Of a stretch of 57,407 nt of DNA, positions 36,672-44,861 are shown one piece after another. The notes under the pieces were generated by a model. It saw nothing but the letters and a program-made list of their open reading frames with translations. It did not search any database and was not told where the DNA came from. The stretch is from an uncultured bacterium (GTDB lineage Bacteria; Atribacterota; Atribacteria; Atribacterales; Caldatribacteriaceae). Where the stretch lies: the NCBI GenBank assembly GCA_937922705.1, contig CALAIW010000003.1:1-57407 (forward strand), given 5' to 3'. Both the position numbers and the translations under genes were made by a program. Positions within the stretch are counted from its first letter, which is position 1. Each line of letters begins with the position of its first letter.

Positions 36672-37964
36672 TCACAACCCAAAGACTCGTGCCGCCTCTT
36701 CCTTCGCTATGCGGCACCAGGTAATAACGTTATTTGGGTTTCCACCTATCGTGTGATTGTCCTTCATGATAACTTCTACCCTACATCCTCTTGTAATTTC
36801 AAGAGCTTCGCGGAGTTTTTTACGGATATATCCCTCGTCAATCCAGGGAGTAGCAAGGTCAGTAGGACTTGGCTTCAAGGAGTAAATATACTTGTCCCCA
36901 AGGTACTCAGCCATTTTCTTAAGATCTGCCCAAGGAGAGACAGAAACCCTTCGCAGGCGAGGAAAGCGCTGTACCACATGCCAACGCGGGTGCAAGGGTT
37001 CGCAGCACCCATAACAGTTGAGACCGAAACGTTCAAGAATGGCATATTGATAAGGGAAGACAAACTCCTCAAACATTTCAGGAGAAACGTAACAGGTTTC
37101 CTGGCTCTCCGCAAAGCCCCACATGTCAATGGTTCGAACATGGACTCCGTCAAAGTCCTTCTGCGGCAATTCATGGGTATACCCAAATCCTCCCGACCCC
37201 ACATACGTTCCATCATTGTTAAGAGAAAGGAGGTTGTGCTTTTCAAGAAAGTCAAGCTTCGCAAGATGCCCGTCTCGAAGGAAAGCCATGAGCCTATGGA
37301 GCTCTTGAGGATGGTCATACATGTCAAGCATGACTTGTTCCAACCCTCGAAGATTAACCAGGGTCCAGGTCATACCAAGGGTCCACCACCAGATGGTCTT
37401 TCTCCGGACAAAGAGGATATCCCCAAAGACCTCCTGGGCAAGGGTAAAGAGTTTTTCGCTTGCCTCTTCGTCGATACGGATTTCAGGGAAACGGAGCTTA
37501 TCCATATCCCGATAGTCCTTAAGCGGTGGATCCCAACGATACGAACCCCACTCTTCAACCTTTATAATCCGTTCCTCAAGCCCCCACCCAGTCTCCTCAT
37601 AAACATAGGGAACATCAAAGTATGGCTCTATGACTTTATCGTCTCCCATGGATTCCCCCCAAAAGATTTCTTTGCGAAGGTACATTTCCCAGTGGCGAGC
37701 AAGTCTTCCTTCACACACAAGACTTGCGGGAGGGATGATTTCGTTCCAACCGTTTTCTGGGTCACAGAAAATGACTGGGCGGGTTTCCTCAAGAGCATTA
37801 TGCCGGTACCAAAGCTCTCGTTTCTCCTTCTGTTCCTCGAGTTCAGCAAGTTCCCGTACTCGACAAGCAAGAGAGCGGAGTATTTCTCGTTCCCGAGGGG
37901 TAACCCGGATTTCCTCAGAGCCGAACGAAACCCGATACAGCGAGGCTACTGTTTGATCGGTCAC
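36672..37964 (-). CDS. UroD-like (methyltransferase-superfamily) protein, long form
   Basis: This 430-aa protein is a member of the uroporphyrinogen-decarboxylase fold group. Features are [20 protein letters not shown] near the N-terminus, [18 protein letters not shown] with paired cysteines and a histidine where zinc-binding relatives hold their metal, then [20 protein letters not shown] and KPSP near the C-terminus. True haem-pathway UroD is shorter (about 340-350 aa) and has other motifs, so a corrinoid methyltransferase-type or carbohydrate-linked role is more likely. It is divergent from a second UroD-like gene and shares a symmetrical promoter region with it. The GTG start at 37964 has GGTGG upstream. 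Substrate unknown. Confidence 0.75.
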   Translation of the reverse strand: MTDQTVASLYRVSFGSEEIRVTPREREILRSLACRVRELAELEEQKEKRELWYRHNALEETRPVIFCDPENGWNEIIPPASLVCEGRLARHWEMYLRKEIFWGESMGDDKVIEPYFDVPYVYEETGWGLEERIIKVEEWGSYRWDPPLKDYRDMDKLRFPEIRIDEEASEKLFTLAQEVFGDILFVRRKTIWWWTLGMTWTLVNLRGLEQVMLDMYDHPQELHRLMAFLRDGHLAKLDFLEKHNLLSLNNDGTYVGSGGFGYTHELPQKDFDGVHVRTIDMWGFAESQETCYVSPEMFEEFVFPYQYAILERFGLNCYGCCEPLHPRWHVVQRFPRLRRVSVSPWADLKKMAEYLGDKYIYSLKPSPTDLATPWIDEGYIRKKLREALEITRGCRVEVIMKDNHTIGGNPNNVITWCRIAKEEAARVFGL

Positions 37965-37984
37965 AGAAGCACCACCCCTGTATC

Positions 37985-38033
37985 ATTATACTCAGGAAAG
38001 ACCCTATACGGAGAATATTCTATCGAGTATAAT
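37985..38033. promoter_or_regulatory. Symmetrical divergent promoter/operator between the two UroD-like genes
   Basis: ATTATACTC (37985-37993) and GAGTATAAT (38025-38033) are exact inverted repeats, each supplying a TATAAT -10 on its own strand. Between them lies a perfect 10-base palindrome AGAATATTCT (38012-38021). No strong -35 boxes are visible, which would fit activator dependence. Confidence 0.6.
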
Positions 38034-38057
38034 TAGTACCCAGAGGAGGAGGAATTT

Positions 38058-39170
38058 TTGGTTTCTGCAGAGCGTCTGAAGGTGGCGCTGTCTCACAAGG
38101 AACCAGATAGAATACCTCTGGACCTTGGAGGTATCGTTACTGGAATCACTCTTAAAGCCCACCACGCTCTCTGTTCTTTTCTTGGGATTCCTCGCGAAGA
38201 TACTCTTGTTGATCGCGTCCAGTATCTCGTACAACCCTCCGAAAAGATACTCAAACGCTTTGCCATAGACACCCGATATGTGTATGATGTCGTTCCTCAG
38301 AATGTATGGTCCTCCGACCAGGAAGGATCTTTTTGGGAAGACAGCTTTGGAGTCAAACGTCGCTTTACAGGTTACTACTTCGATATGGTTGCCCATCCTC
38401 TTGCCCATGCTGCTTCTTTAGATGACCTGAAATCCTATCGCCCTCCCTGTCCGCGTCTTCCTGAAAATTTGCGAGCCCAGGCAGAGTCCCTAAAAAAAGA
38501 AGGCTATGCAGTCATAGTGAACCGTATTGGGTCTGTTTTTGAGTTTGCCTGGTACCTTCGAGGTTTTTCCCAATTCATGGCCGACCTTGCCTTAGAACCC
38601 CGTCTTGCCTGTGCTATCATGGACATAGTGCTTGAGTTTGAGTTACAACAATTTGAACTTCTCCTCCAGGAAGTGGGGGATCTTGTGGATGTTGTCCTAG
38701 TGGGAGATGACCTTGCCACCCAGCGTGGCCCTCTCATGTCTCTTGATATGTACAGAAAGTACGTGAAACCAAGACAGAAAAAGCTCTATGAAGCTATAAA
38801 AAAGCAAACTCAAGCCTTTCTTTTTTACCATTCCTGCGGAGCTGTTGCCCCTTTCCTTGAGGACCTTGTAGAGATTGGCATTGACATTCTGAATCCAGTC
38901 CAAGTGAGCGCCTCGGGAATGAATCCGAAGTGGCTGAAAAAGCACTTTGGGGATGTTCTTTCCTTTTGGGGCGGCATTGACACCCAACATGTTCTCCCGT
39001 ATGGAACTCCTGATGCAGTCCGCGAAGAAGTCAGAAGACGTATTGACGAGCTTGCCCCAGGAGGAGGATATGTACTTTGTGCGGTGCACAACATCCAACC
39101 CGATGTCCCACCAGAAAATATTGTTGCTATGTATGAAGAAGCGCTATACTATGGAAGTACAAGGGGGTGA
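38058..39170 (+). CDS. UroD-like (methyltransferase-superfamily) protein, short form
   Basis: This 370-aa protein resembles MtaA/MtbA-like methylcobamide methyltransferases within the UroD fold. It opens with the typical SAERLKVALSHKEPDRIPLD. It has FLFYHSCGAVAPFLEDLVEI, whose HxC resembles the zinc ligands of that group, DILNPVQVSASGM, SFWGGIDTQHVLPYGTP and YVLCAVHNIQPDVPPENI, with a possible third ligand cysteine. The TTG start at 38058 has GGAGGAGG 5 bases upstream. It is followed by a sugar-type ABC importer on the same strand, suggesting action on an imported, perhaps methylated, compound. No corrinoid protein is in the window. Confidence 0.8.
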   Translation: MVSAERLKVALSHKEPDRIPLDLGGIVTGITLKAHHALCSFLGIPREDTLVDRVQYLVQPSEKILKRFAIDTRYVYDVVPQNVWSSDQEGSFWEDSFGVKRRFTGYYFDMVAHPLAHAASLDDLKSYRPPCPRLPENLRAQAESLKKEGYAVIVNRIGSVFEFAWYLRGFSQFMADLALEPRLACAIMDIVLEFELQQFELLLQEVGDLVDVVLVGDDLATQRGPLMSLDMYRKYVKPRQKKLYEAIKKQTQAFLFYHSCGAVAPFLEDLVEIGIDILNPVQVSASGMNPKWLKKHFGDVLSFWGGIDTQHVLPYGTPDAVREEVRRRIDELAPGGGYVLCAVHNIQPDVPPENIVAMYEEALYYGSTRG

Positions 39171-39264
39171 GATGGGAAAGTTCTTGTGTTGTGAGTCAAA
39201 CCTTTGAAGTGGGATCTTGAGAAGGCTTGTGAATCTCTGCAAATACTTGAGAGGAGGGATGGTA

Positions 39265-40248
39265 ATGCAACGGAGCCTATTTCTTGTGGTGTTTGTCTGT
39301 GTGCTTCTTGTGAGTGCGCTAGCACTCGCTCAGGAGAAAAAGCCGGCGGAAGGCATGTACTTTCGTCTTGTCACTCATGGCGGCGATGACCCCTTCTGGG
39401 CGGTAGTACAAAAGGGCGCAATGGATGCGGCAAAGGAGCTGGGATGCAAAGTCGATATTGACCTTTGTGGCGGTGACCTTACCCTGCAGCTTAAGCGGTT
39501 TGAGGAAGCAGTGGCTATGAAACCAAACGGCATTGCTCTCGTCATTAATGACGATACCGCCTGGGACGAACCAGTACGGAGAGCTCTAGAACAGGGTATT
39601 CCGGTCATAGGAATGAACAATGATGACTCGGAAGGAGCAGTAGGTAATCCTCGGCTTTGTTACATTGGTCAAAGTGAAAAGGCCGCAGCGTATCGCCTGG
39701 CTCGACGGCTCTTTGATGAAGCCAAAGCACGGGGCATTGATCTCTCCAAGGCCCATGTAGCTATGGCTGCTGAAGTTCCTGGGGCAAACTACGCAAAGAT
39801 TCGTGCAAGTGGTATTCTTGAGGCAATGAAGGAGTACGGTATAACTTCGTACGAGATTATCGACGCCGGTGGTCTTGAGATGACTACAGTAGAATCCCGG
39901 GAAACAGCGTATCTTCTTGCTCACCCCGAAACAACCTTCCTCATCGGTCTTGGAGGCATTTGTACAGACCGTCTTACCGCCTCCTTGAAGGCAGCAGGAA
40001 AGCAACCGGGAGAAATCATTGCTGGTGGTTTCGACACTACACCTGATACATTGGCTGGAATTAAGGAAGGGTACGTTACTGCTACTATTGATCAGCAGCA
40101 GTACCTCCAGGGTTACTTTGCAGTATATGTTCTCTATCTCTACAACAAGTACGGTTTTACTCCAAACATCGACACCGGTGGGTATCTTGTGGACTCTCCT
40201 GAAAAGATTGCTCTTATTGAAAAGCTTTCACCAGAACACATTCGCTAA
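39265..40248 (+). CDS. Sugar-type ABC transporter substrate-binding protein
   Basis: This protein of about 327 aa has a signal peptide (MQRSLFLVVFVCVLLVSALA, cleavage after ALA) and a type I periplasmic-binding fold of the ribose/xylose class: GDDPFWAVVQKGAMDAAKEL, ALVINDDTAWDEPVRRALEQ, GIPVIGMNNDD and AGGFDTTPDTLAGIKEGYVT. ATGs at 39259 and 39265 are both in frame; the second is 7 bases after AGGAGG. A strong partial terminator follows it, so the binding protein should be made in excess over the membrane subunits. The ligand is not predictable from sequence alone. Confidence 0.92.
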   Translation: MQRSLFLVVFVCVLLVSALALAQEKKPAEGMYFRLVTHGGDDPFWAVVQKGAMDAAKELGCKVDIDLCGGDLTLQLKRFEEAVAMKPNGIALVINDDTAWDEPVRRALEQGIPVIGMNNDDSEGAVGNPRLCYIGQSEKAAAYRLARRLFDEAKARGIDLSKAHVAMAAEVPGANYAKIRASGILEAMKEYGITSYEIIDAGGLEMTTVESRETAYLLAHPETTFLIGLGGICTDRLTASLKAAGKQPGEIIAGGFDTTPDTLAGIKEGYVTATIDQQQYLQGYFAVYVLYLYNKYGFTPNIDTGGYLVDSPEKIALIEKLSPEHIR

Positions 40249-40286
40249 AACCAAAGCCCCCGGCAGACCCGGGGGCTTTGGTTTTT
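40247..40286 (+). terminator. Intrinsic terminator between binding protein and first permease
   Basis: A very stable stem (AAACCAAAGCCCCCGG with CCGGGGGCTTTGGTTT, 5-base loop) starts at the binding-protein stop codon and ends in a T5 run. The permease gene begins 15 bases later without a visible promoter, so this probably works as a leaky expression valve. Confidence 0.85.
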
Positions 40287-40300
40287 GAGGAGTGGCCACG

Positions 40301-41269
40301 ATGGAGTGGGTGCGAAATTTCCTGCGGTATCGAGCATCAAATACTTTTCTCGTCTTTGTGGGTCTTGTGGTTTTCTTTTCCCTCCTTACTCCAAATTACC
40401 TTTTTATAGACCGCCGCAACATTGCTGCGCTGGGGAAACTTTTTCCTGACCTTGGTATCGTTGCTCTAGGCGTTGGAGTCCTCATGATCTGCGGCGAGTT
40501 TGACCTCTCGGTAAGTTCGGTTCTCCCTTTTTGTTCTTACATTTTTGTCCGACTTCTCTACCGGGGGATTCCACCATTTTGGGCTTTTTGGGCTGCCTTA
40601 GGCGTGGGAGCACTTCTTGGCCTTGTGAATGGATTTATCACGGTCAAAACGAAAATGCCCTCCTTTATCACTACCCTCGGAACTATGATGTTCTGGCGAG
40701 GAGTGCTCTATATCTGGTCAAAAATGATGCCCGCAGGTATCCGTAACCTCGTACCACCAGGGTCGACTTTCGAGCGGGTTTTTGCCGGAACAATAGGGTC
40801 CTTTTTCCCGGTGCAAGCTCTATGGTTTACGCTTTTTGCTGGTATCCTTGGTGTCCTCCTCCACTACCACCGCTTCGGGAACTGGATTTATGCCACTGGA
40901 GATAACCGAGATGCTGCCAGAGCCATGGGAATAAACACAGATTTTGTAAAGATTATTTGCTTCATGATCGTAGGTATACTGTGCGGGTTTTCCGCCTGCA
41001 TGCAGGCCGTACGCATTGGATCCTTTGCAGCAACACAGGGTATCGGATTCGAGCTTCGGGCTATCGCTGCCTGCGCGGTTGGAGGAACGTCGCTTCGAGG
41101 TGGTGTTGGAAGTATGCCGGGTATCGTCCTTGGAGCACTTACCATTCCCATTTTGGACAATGGTCTTATTCTTCTTCGTGTTCCAGTATTTGGCATCAGT
41201 GCCTTCATTGGCATCGCCACCATCCTCTTTGTAGTACTTAACAGTTACGTGGAGCGGAGGACACGTTAA
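40301..41269 (+). CDS. RbsC-type ABC sugar permease 1
   Basis: This 322-aa membrane protein of the BPD_transp_2 family has about 8-10 helices, with GVGVLMICGEFDLSVSSVLP (the family's conserved helix and loop) and NGFITVKTKMPSFITTLGTM. It also has the cytoplasmic loop YATGDNRDAARAMGINTDFV and GGTSLRGGVGSMPGIVLGAL. It should pair with permease 2 and the ATPase to import a sugar or polyol-like ligand. ATG 40301 is 8 bases after AGGAG; an in-frame GTG lies 9 bases earlier. A 144-bp stretch (40847-40990) is almost identical to permease 2. Confidence 0.92.
   Translation: MEWVRNFLRYRASNTFLVFVGLVVFFSLLTPNYLFIDRRNIAALGKLFPDLGIVALGVGVLMICGEFDLSVSSVLPFCSYIFVRLLYRGIPPFWAFWAALGVGALLGLVNGFITVKTKMPSFITTLGTMMFWRGVLYIWSKMMPAGIRNLVPPGSTFERVFAGTIGSFFPVQALWFTLFAGILGVLLHYHRFGNWIYATGDNRDAARAMGINTDFVKIICFMIVGILCGFSACMQAVRIGSFAATQGIGFELRAIAACAVGGTSLRGGVGSMPGIVLGALTIPILDNGLILLRVPVFGISAFIGIATILFVVLNSYVERRTR
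40847..40990 (+). repeat. 144-bp near-identical repeat, copy 1 (in permease 1)
   Basis: This segment matches 42600-42743 with a single difference (ATCG versus GTCG near its 3' end), while sequence on both sides diverges at once. It encodes the stretch from GVLLHYHRFGNWIYATGDNR through the ATPase-facing loop to GILCGF. Confidence 0.93.
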
Positions 41270-41283
41270 GGGGGAAATACGGT

Positions 41284-42033
41284 ATGGAACGAAACGGCGA
41301 ACTTCTCGTGCGTATGGTAAACATCCATAAATGGTTTGGTCGGGTCTATGCCCTCCGAGGGGTAGACTTTGAGGTTCGGCGAGGAGAAACGGTTGGGCTC
41401 ATCGGAGACAACGGAGCAGGAAAATCCACCCTTATTAAAATCCTTTCTGGATACCACCAGGCCGATCAAGGAGAAATTTACTTCGAGGGCCAGAAGGTGC
41501 GTATTTCTTCCCCCAAAGACGCTCGAAGGCTTGGCATTGAAACCGTGTATCAGGAACAGGCTCTGGCCCCAAACCTAAGTATCGCTCGCAACATCTTTAT
41601 GGGACGGGAACCAGTGAAACGCTGGGGTCTTATCGACCGAAAAGTAATGAACGAGGAAAGCATGAAGGCCCTTGCCAATCTTGGTCTTCGCCTCCGTTCG
41701 CCAGACCTTCCTGTTGCAACCCTTTCTGGAGGCGAACGGCAAGGTGTAGCCATCGCCCGGGCACTTCATTTTAAGGCAAAACTCGTAATTCTTGACGAGC
41801 CAACCGTAGCGCTTTCGGTGAAAGAAGTAGAAGAAGTCCTCGAATTTGTTCGTCAGCTCCAGCGGGAAGGAATCTCGGTCATCTTTATCACCCATAACCT
41901 CTACCATGCGTATGACATTGCAGAACGCTTTGTCGTTATGGCCCGAGGAAAAAAGATGGCCGATGTCGAGAAGAAAGATACTTCTCCTGAAGAACTCTCT
42001 CAGCTTGTTATAAAAAGTGCTTTTGCCGAATAG
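41284..42033 (+). CDS. ABC transporter ATP-binding protein, single-domain sugar type
   Basis: This 249-aa ATPase has Walker A GDNGAGKST, the Q-loop region VYQEQALAPNLSIARNIFMG, the signature LSGGERQGVAIARAL, Walker B LVILDEPTVALS and the switch histidine in FITHN. RbsA/XylG-type importers usually have two fused ATPase domains of about 500 aa; here one domain of half that length would act as a homodimer with two different permeases. The ATG at 41284 follows an AAGGGGG site. It lies between the two permease genes and is clearly co-transcribed. Confidence 0.95.
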   Translation: MERNGELLVRMVNIHKWFGRVYALRGVDFEVRRGETVGLIGDNGAGKSTLIKILSGYHQADQGEIYFEGQKVRISSPKDARRLGIETVYQEQALAPNLSIARNIFMGREPVKRWGLIDRKVMNEESMKALANLGLRLRSPDLPVATLSGGERQGVAIARALHFKAKLVILDEPTVALSVKEVEEVLEFVRQLQREGISVIFITHNLYHAYDIAERFVVMARGKKMADVEKKDTSPEELSQLVIKSAFAE

Positions 42034-42053
42034 CAGAGAAAGGAGTTGTACCT

Positions 42054-43034
42054 ATGGGCCTTTGGCGAAGAATGCTCTTTTCTCGCTCTTTAAGTATTCT
42101 TGTTGTGCTTGTGGCTCTCGTTGCAATCTTTGCCATCCTCTCCCCTGAGCACCGCTTTGTGGACCCTGATAACCTCAGGGTTCTCCTCTCCCTTGGTTCA
42201 GAATTCAGCATCGTTGCTCTCGGTGTCGGACTGCTTATGATTTGTGGAGAGTTTGACCTTTCCATCGGGTCGATTCTTGTGTTTTGCTCTTTTATCTTTC
42301 TGCGGCTTTTTGAGGCCCAGGTCTCTCTCTTTTTCATCGCCCTTATTACCATCCTCACCGGCGCTGCTTTGGGTGTCCTTAATGGTCTCATCACCGTACG
42401 GGGCCAAATTCCTTCCTTCATCACCACTCTTGGAACCATGATGATGTGGCGGGGCCTTGCGCTTCTTCTTTCTGGTGGGGAACAGAAAGGATGTGACGTC
42501 TCTACAGTTCCCTCTCGATACTTTTTGCCCTTTTTCACAGGGCGAATCGGCGGTATTCTTCCCTCTCAAGCTTTCTTCTTCATTGTCTTTGCCATCTTTC
42601 TTGGTGTCCTCCTCCACTACCACCGCTTCGGGAACTGGATTTATGCCACTGGAGATAACCGAGATGCTGCCAGAGCCATGGGAATAAACACAGATTTTGT
42701 AAAGATTATTTGCTTCATGGTCGTAGGTATACTGTGCGGGTTTGTGGCTTGTGCTCAAATTGCCCGCACGGCCTGTTTCACCTCTCGAGCCGGAGAGGGA
42801 TGGGAGCTTAAGGCAGTAACTGCAAGCGTTGTGGGAGGAACGTCCCTTCGAGGCGGTATTGGAAGCATGGTGGGAATCTTTATAGGAGCTCTCACTATCT
42901 CGGTCATTGAAAATGGACTTGTAGTTATGCGCATACCCTACTTCTGGACGTACGTTGTTTTTGGACTTGTGATCCTCTTCTCAGTGCTTTCAAGTATGTA
43001 CATTGAAAAGAGACAGCAAGAAGTACATCGATAA
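42054..43034 (+). CDS. RbsC-type ABC sugar permease 2
   Basis: This 326-aa paralogue of permease 1 has the same helices and motifs (VGLLMICGEFDLSIGSILVF, NGLITVRGQIPSFITTLGTM, GGTSLRGGIGSMVGIFIGAL) but is clearly diverged apart from the shared 144-bp patch. It carries a distinctive loop with two cysteines (GGEQKGCDVSTV) after the GTM helix. Together the two permeases suggest a heterodimeric channel. It is 20 bases after the ATPase gene and abuts the EamA gene (TAAATG). Confidence 0.92.
   Translation: MGLWRRMLFSRSLSILVVLVALVAIFAILSPEHRFVDPDNLRVLLSLGSEFSIVALGVGLLMICGEFDLSIGSILVFCSFIFLRLFEAQVSLFFIALITILTGAALGVLNGLITVRGQIPSFITTLGTMMMWRGLALLLSGGEQKGCDVSTVPSRYFLPFFTGRIGGILPSQAFFFIVFAIFLGVLLHYHRFGNWIYATGDNRDAARAMGINTDFVKIICFMVVGILCGFVACAQIARTACFTSRAGEGWELKAVTASVVGGTSLRGGIGSMVGIFIGALTISVIENGLVVMRIPYFWTYVVFGLVILFSVLSSMYIEKRQQEVHR
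42600..42743 (+). repeat. 144-bp near-identical repeat, copy 2 (in permease 2)
   Basis: This is the partner of 40847-40990, with 143 of 144 bases identical by direct reading. It is a direct repeat about 1.75 kb away, in the same reading frame of a paralogous gene. Confidence 0.93.
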
Positions 43035-43850
43035 ATGACTCGCCAAAGAGCTATAGCTTATCTCTTTGCTTCGGCTATACTCTGGAGCCTTGGAGGGCTT
43101 TTAATAAAGCTTGTTCACTGGAATCCTCTGGCGATTGCTGGAGCACGCAGTACCATTGCTTGCGGATTCCTGCTGTGCTTTTTTCGGCCGCGACTTCGCT
43201 TATCTTCTCTTGAAATCCTTGGGGGTATAGCCTACGCGGCGACGGTAATCCTCTTTGTCCTGGCCAACAAACTTACTACTGCCTCTAACGCTATCCTCCT
43301 CCAGTATGGCGCTCCGGTATACGTTGCTCTTCTAAGCCAGTGGCTCCTTGGGGAAGCTCCTTCCCGATTCGACTGGATTTCAGTGGGCATGGTCCTTGGA
43401 GGAATGGTGCTCTTTTTCCTTGATCGCCTAAGCCCGGGAAATATGCTTGGGAATTTTGTAGCCATAGGAAGTGGCATTGCCTTTGCTTTCCTCATTGTGC
43501 TTCTCAGAATGCAAAAGGATACAGAACCCTTGCAATCAGTCTTCGTGGGAAATCTCTTTGCCGCCTTTGCAGGTCTACCCTTCTTTTTCACCACTGCCCT
43601 TGACAGGCAAGGGTGGATTGGGCTTCTCCTTCTTGGAACGGTGCAGATCGGACTCTCCTACCTCCTCTATGCCCAGGCTATACGAAAGGTAAAGGCCCTC
43701 GAAGCAAGCCTTATTCCGATGATTGAGCCAGTGCTTAACCCCCTTTGGGTTTTTCTTGCCCTTGGAGAGTCTCCAGGGCGTTTTGCACTCTTTGGAGGAG
43801 GAGTCATTCTTTTTGCCGTTTTTCTTCGGTACCTTGTGCAAAATCGGTAG
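43035..43850 (+). CDS. EamA/DMT-family transporter
   Basis: This 271-aa protein has ten predicted membrane helices in two EamA repeats, the first starting AIAYLFASAILWSLGGLLIK and the second around LGNFVAIGSGIAFAFLIVLL. Family features GARSTIACGFLL and LEASLIPMIEPVLNPLWVFL are present, the latter being the typical EPV helix. Such carriers move metabolites such as amino acids or nucleotide precursors, often outward. The ATG directly follows the permease 2 stop, so it belongs to the transporter operon. Its stop directly abuts the stop of the convergent beta-helix gene with no terminator between. Confidence 0.9.
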   Translation: MTRQRAIAYLFASAILWSLGGLLIKLVHWNPLAIAGARSTIACGFLLCFFRPRLRLSSLEILGGIAYAATVILFVLANKLTTASNAILLQYGAPVYVALLSQWLLGEAPSRFDWISVGMVLGGMVLFFLDRLSPGNMLGNFVAIGSGIAFAFLIVLLRMQKDTEPLQSVFVGNLFAAFAGLPFFFTTALDRQGWIGLLLLGTVQIGLSYLLYAQAIRKVKALEASLIPMIEPVLNPLWVFLALGESPGRFALFGGGVILFAVFLRYLVQNR

Positions 43851-44861
43851 TTACTCTTCGAGAAAAGGGATACGGTTTTCTGCAACCACGTTTCCCGGCC
43901 CCCAGAGGATGTTTTTGTCTCTGGGCCAAACCACACCTACGGGGTTTCTAAGAATCTGGTTTCCTTCAAAGACTCCTTCCGTTCCTTGGAGAAGACATAA
44001 CCCCCCAGTCGCACTCTCTGCAACCTCATTCCCCTCAAAGAGGCAAAGCGTTCTACACGTCATCCCCCAAGCATTGCGGAGAAAACGGGAACGACGCACT
44101 ATAAGGGTTGATCCTCGCTTTGCCAAAATCCCTTCTCCCTGGTTGCTCACAAAAACCGAGTCTTCCACCGTAACCGTAGTTTCTGCTTCCGCAAGGATTC
44201 CCGCCGCCTCGTTCCCAAGAAATACACAGTTTCGAAACAGGAGAGAAGCTCCCCGAGCCGCTACCACACCATTTCCCATCCAGCTCAGCTTTTCTCGAAC
44301 TCCCCCTTGGAAGACACAGTTCTCAAAGGCCACCCGAGCCCTCAAAACTACAACTACATTGCCAGCCTTTCTCCCCTGCAGGGAAAAGGCCACATTCTGC
44401 ACAACACCCTCTCCTTTCCCCTCAACACGAAGCACCTCGCCCTCACGGAAAAGGACAACCCCACCCATACCTGCAAAGTGGAAGGGTGGGGTAAGAGTAA
44501 GCCGCTCTGTAAGGAAGTAATCCCCCGGACTGAGAAGTACTGAGCCACTTTGGGGGAAAAGAGGATTCTCAGGAAATGCGGGCTGAAAATCTTCAAGGGA
44601 GGAATGCTTTTCTTCAGCCTCAAGAACGAGCTCAAGGAGCTTTTCTTTCCTACCCCACAGGAAGGTTACCATCCCCAAAAGTATACGTCCCCGGACATCA
44701 CCTCGAAGGCGAAAGGAAAAAGGAGACAAAGGATCCGGGACAAGAAAGGAGGGATAAGAAAGGACACGTACTTTCTTAGGAACCACGAAAGTGAGACACT
44801 CTTCATTTGAGGGAAGGGTAATCCGCTTTGCCTTATCCTGATAGCGAACCACGACATCCAT
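43851..44861 (-). CDS. Right-handed parallel beta-helix protein linked to the TerY-P triad
   Basis: This 336-aa protein has no signal peptide. The first 100 residues are of unknown fold. From about 110 onward it is a pectate-lyase-like beta-helix with short repeating rungs, for example VVLRARVAFENCVFQGG, GASLLFRNCVFLGNEAAGIL and TTVTVEDSVFVSNQGEGIL, introduced by the typical LSPGDYFLTERLTLTPP. No carbohydrate-active catalytic triad is obvious. The ATG at 44861 (GAGG 9 bases upstream) is preferred over 44888. The start overlaps the kinase gene by 29 bases, so co-translation is likely. It could be a kinase substrate, scaffold or sensor; this is inference. Confidence 0.8.
   Translation of the reverse strand: MDVVVRYQDKAKRITLPSNEECLTFVVPKKVRVLSYPSFLVPDPLSPFSFRLRGDVRGRILLGMVTFLWGRKEKLLELVLEAEEKHSSLEDFQPAFPENPLFPQSGSVLLSPGDYFLTERLTLTPPFHFAGMGGVVLFREGEVLRVEGKGEGVVQNVAFSLQGRKAGNVVVVLRARVAFENCVFQGGVREKLSWMGNGVVAARGASLLFRNCVFLGNEAAGILAEAETTVTVEDSVFVSNQGEGILAKRGSTLIVRRSRFLRNAWGMTCRTLCLFEGNEVAESATGGLCLLQGTEGVFEGNQILRNPVGVVWPRDKNILWGPGNVVAENRIPFLEE

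Noticed and set aside
36672-37964. Haem-pathway uroporphyrinogen decarboxylase (HemE)
   Set aside because: The protein is about 80 residues longer than HemE, lacks the HemE N-terminal PxWxMRQAGR motif, and is placed with a transporter and a second UroD-like gene rather than haem genes.
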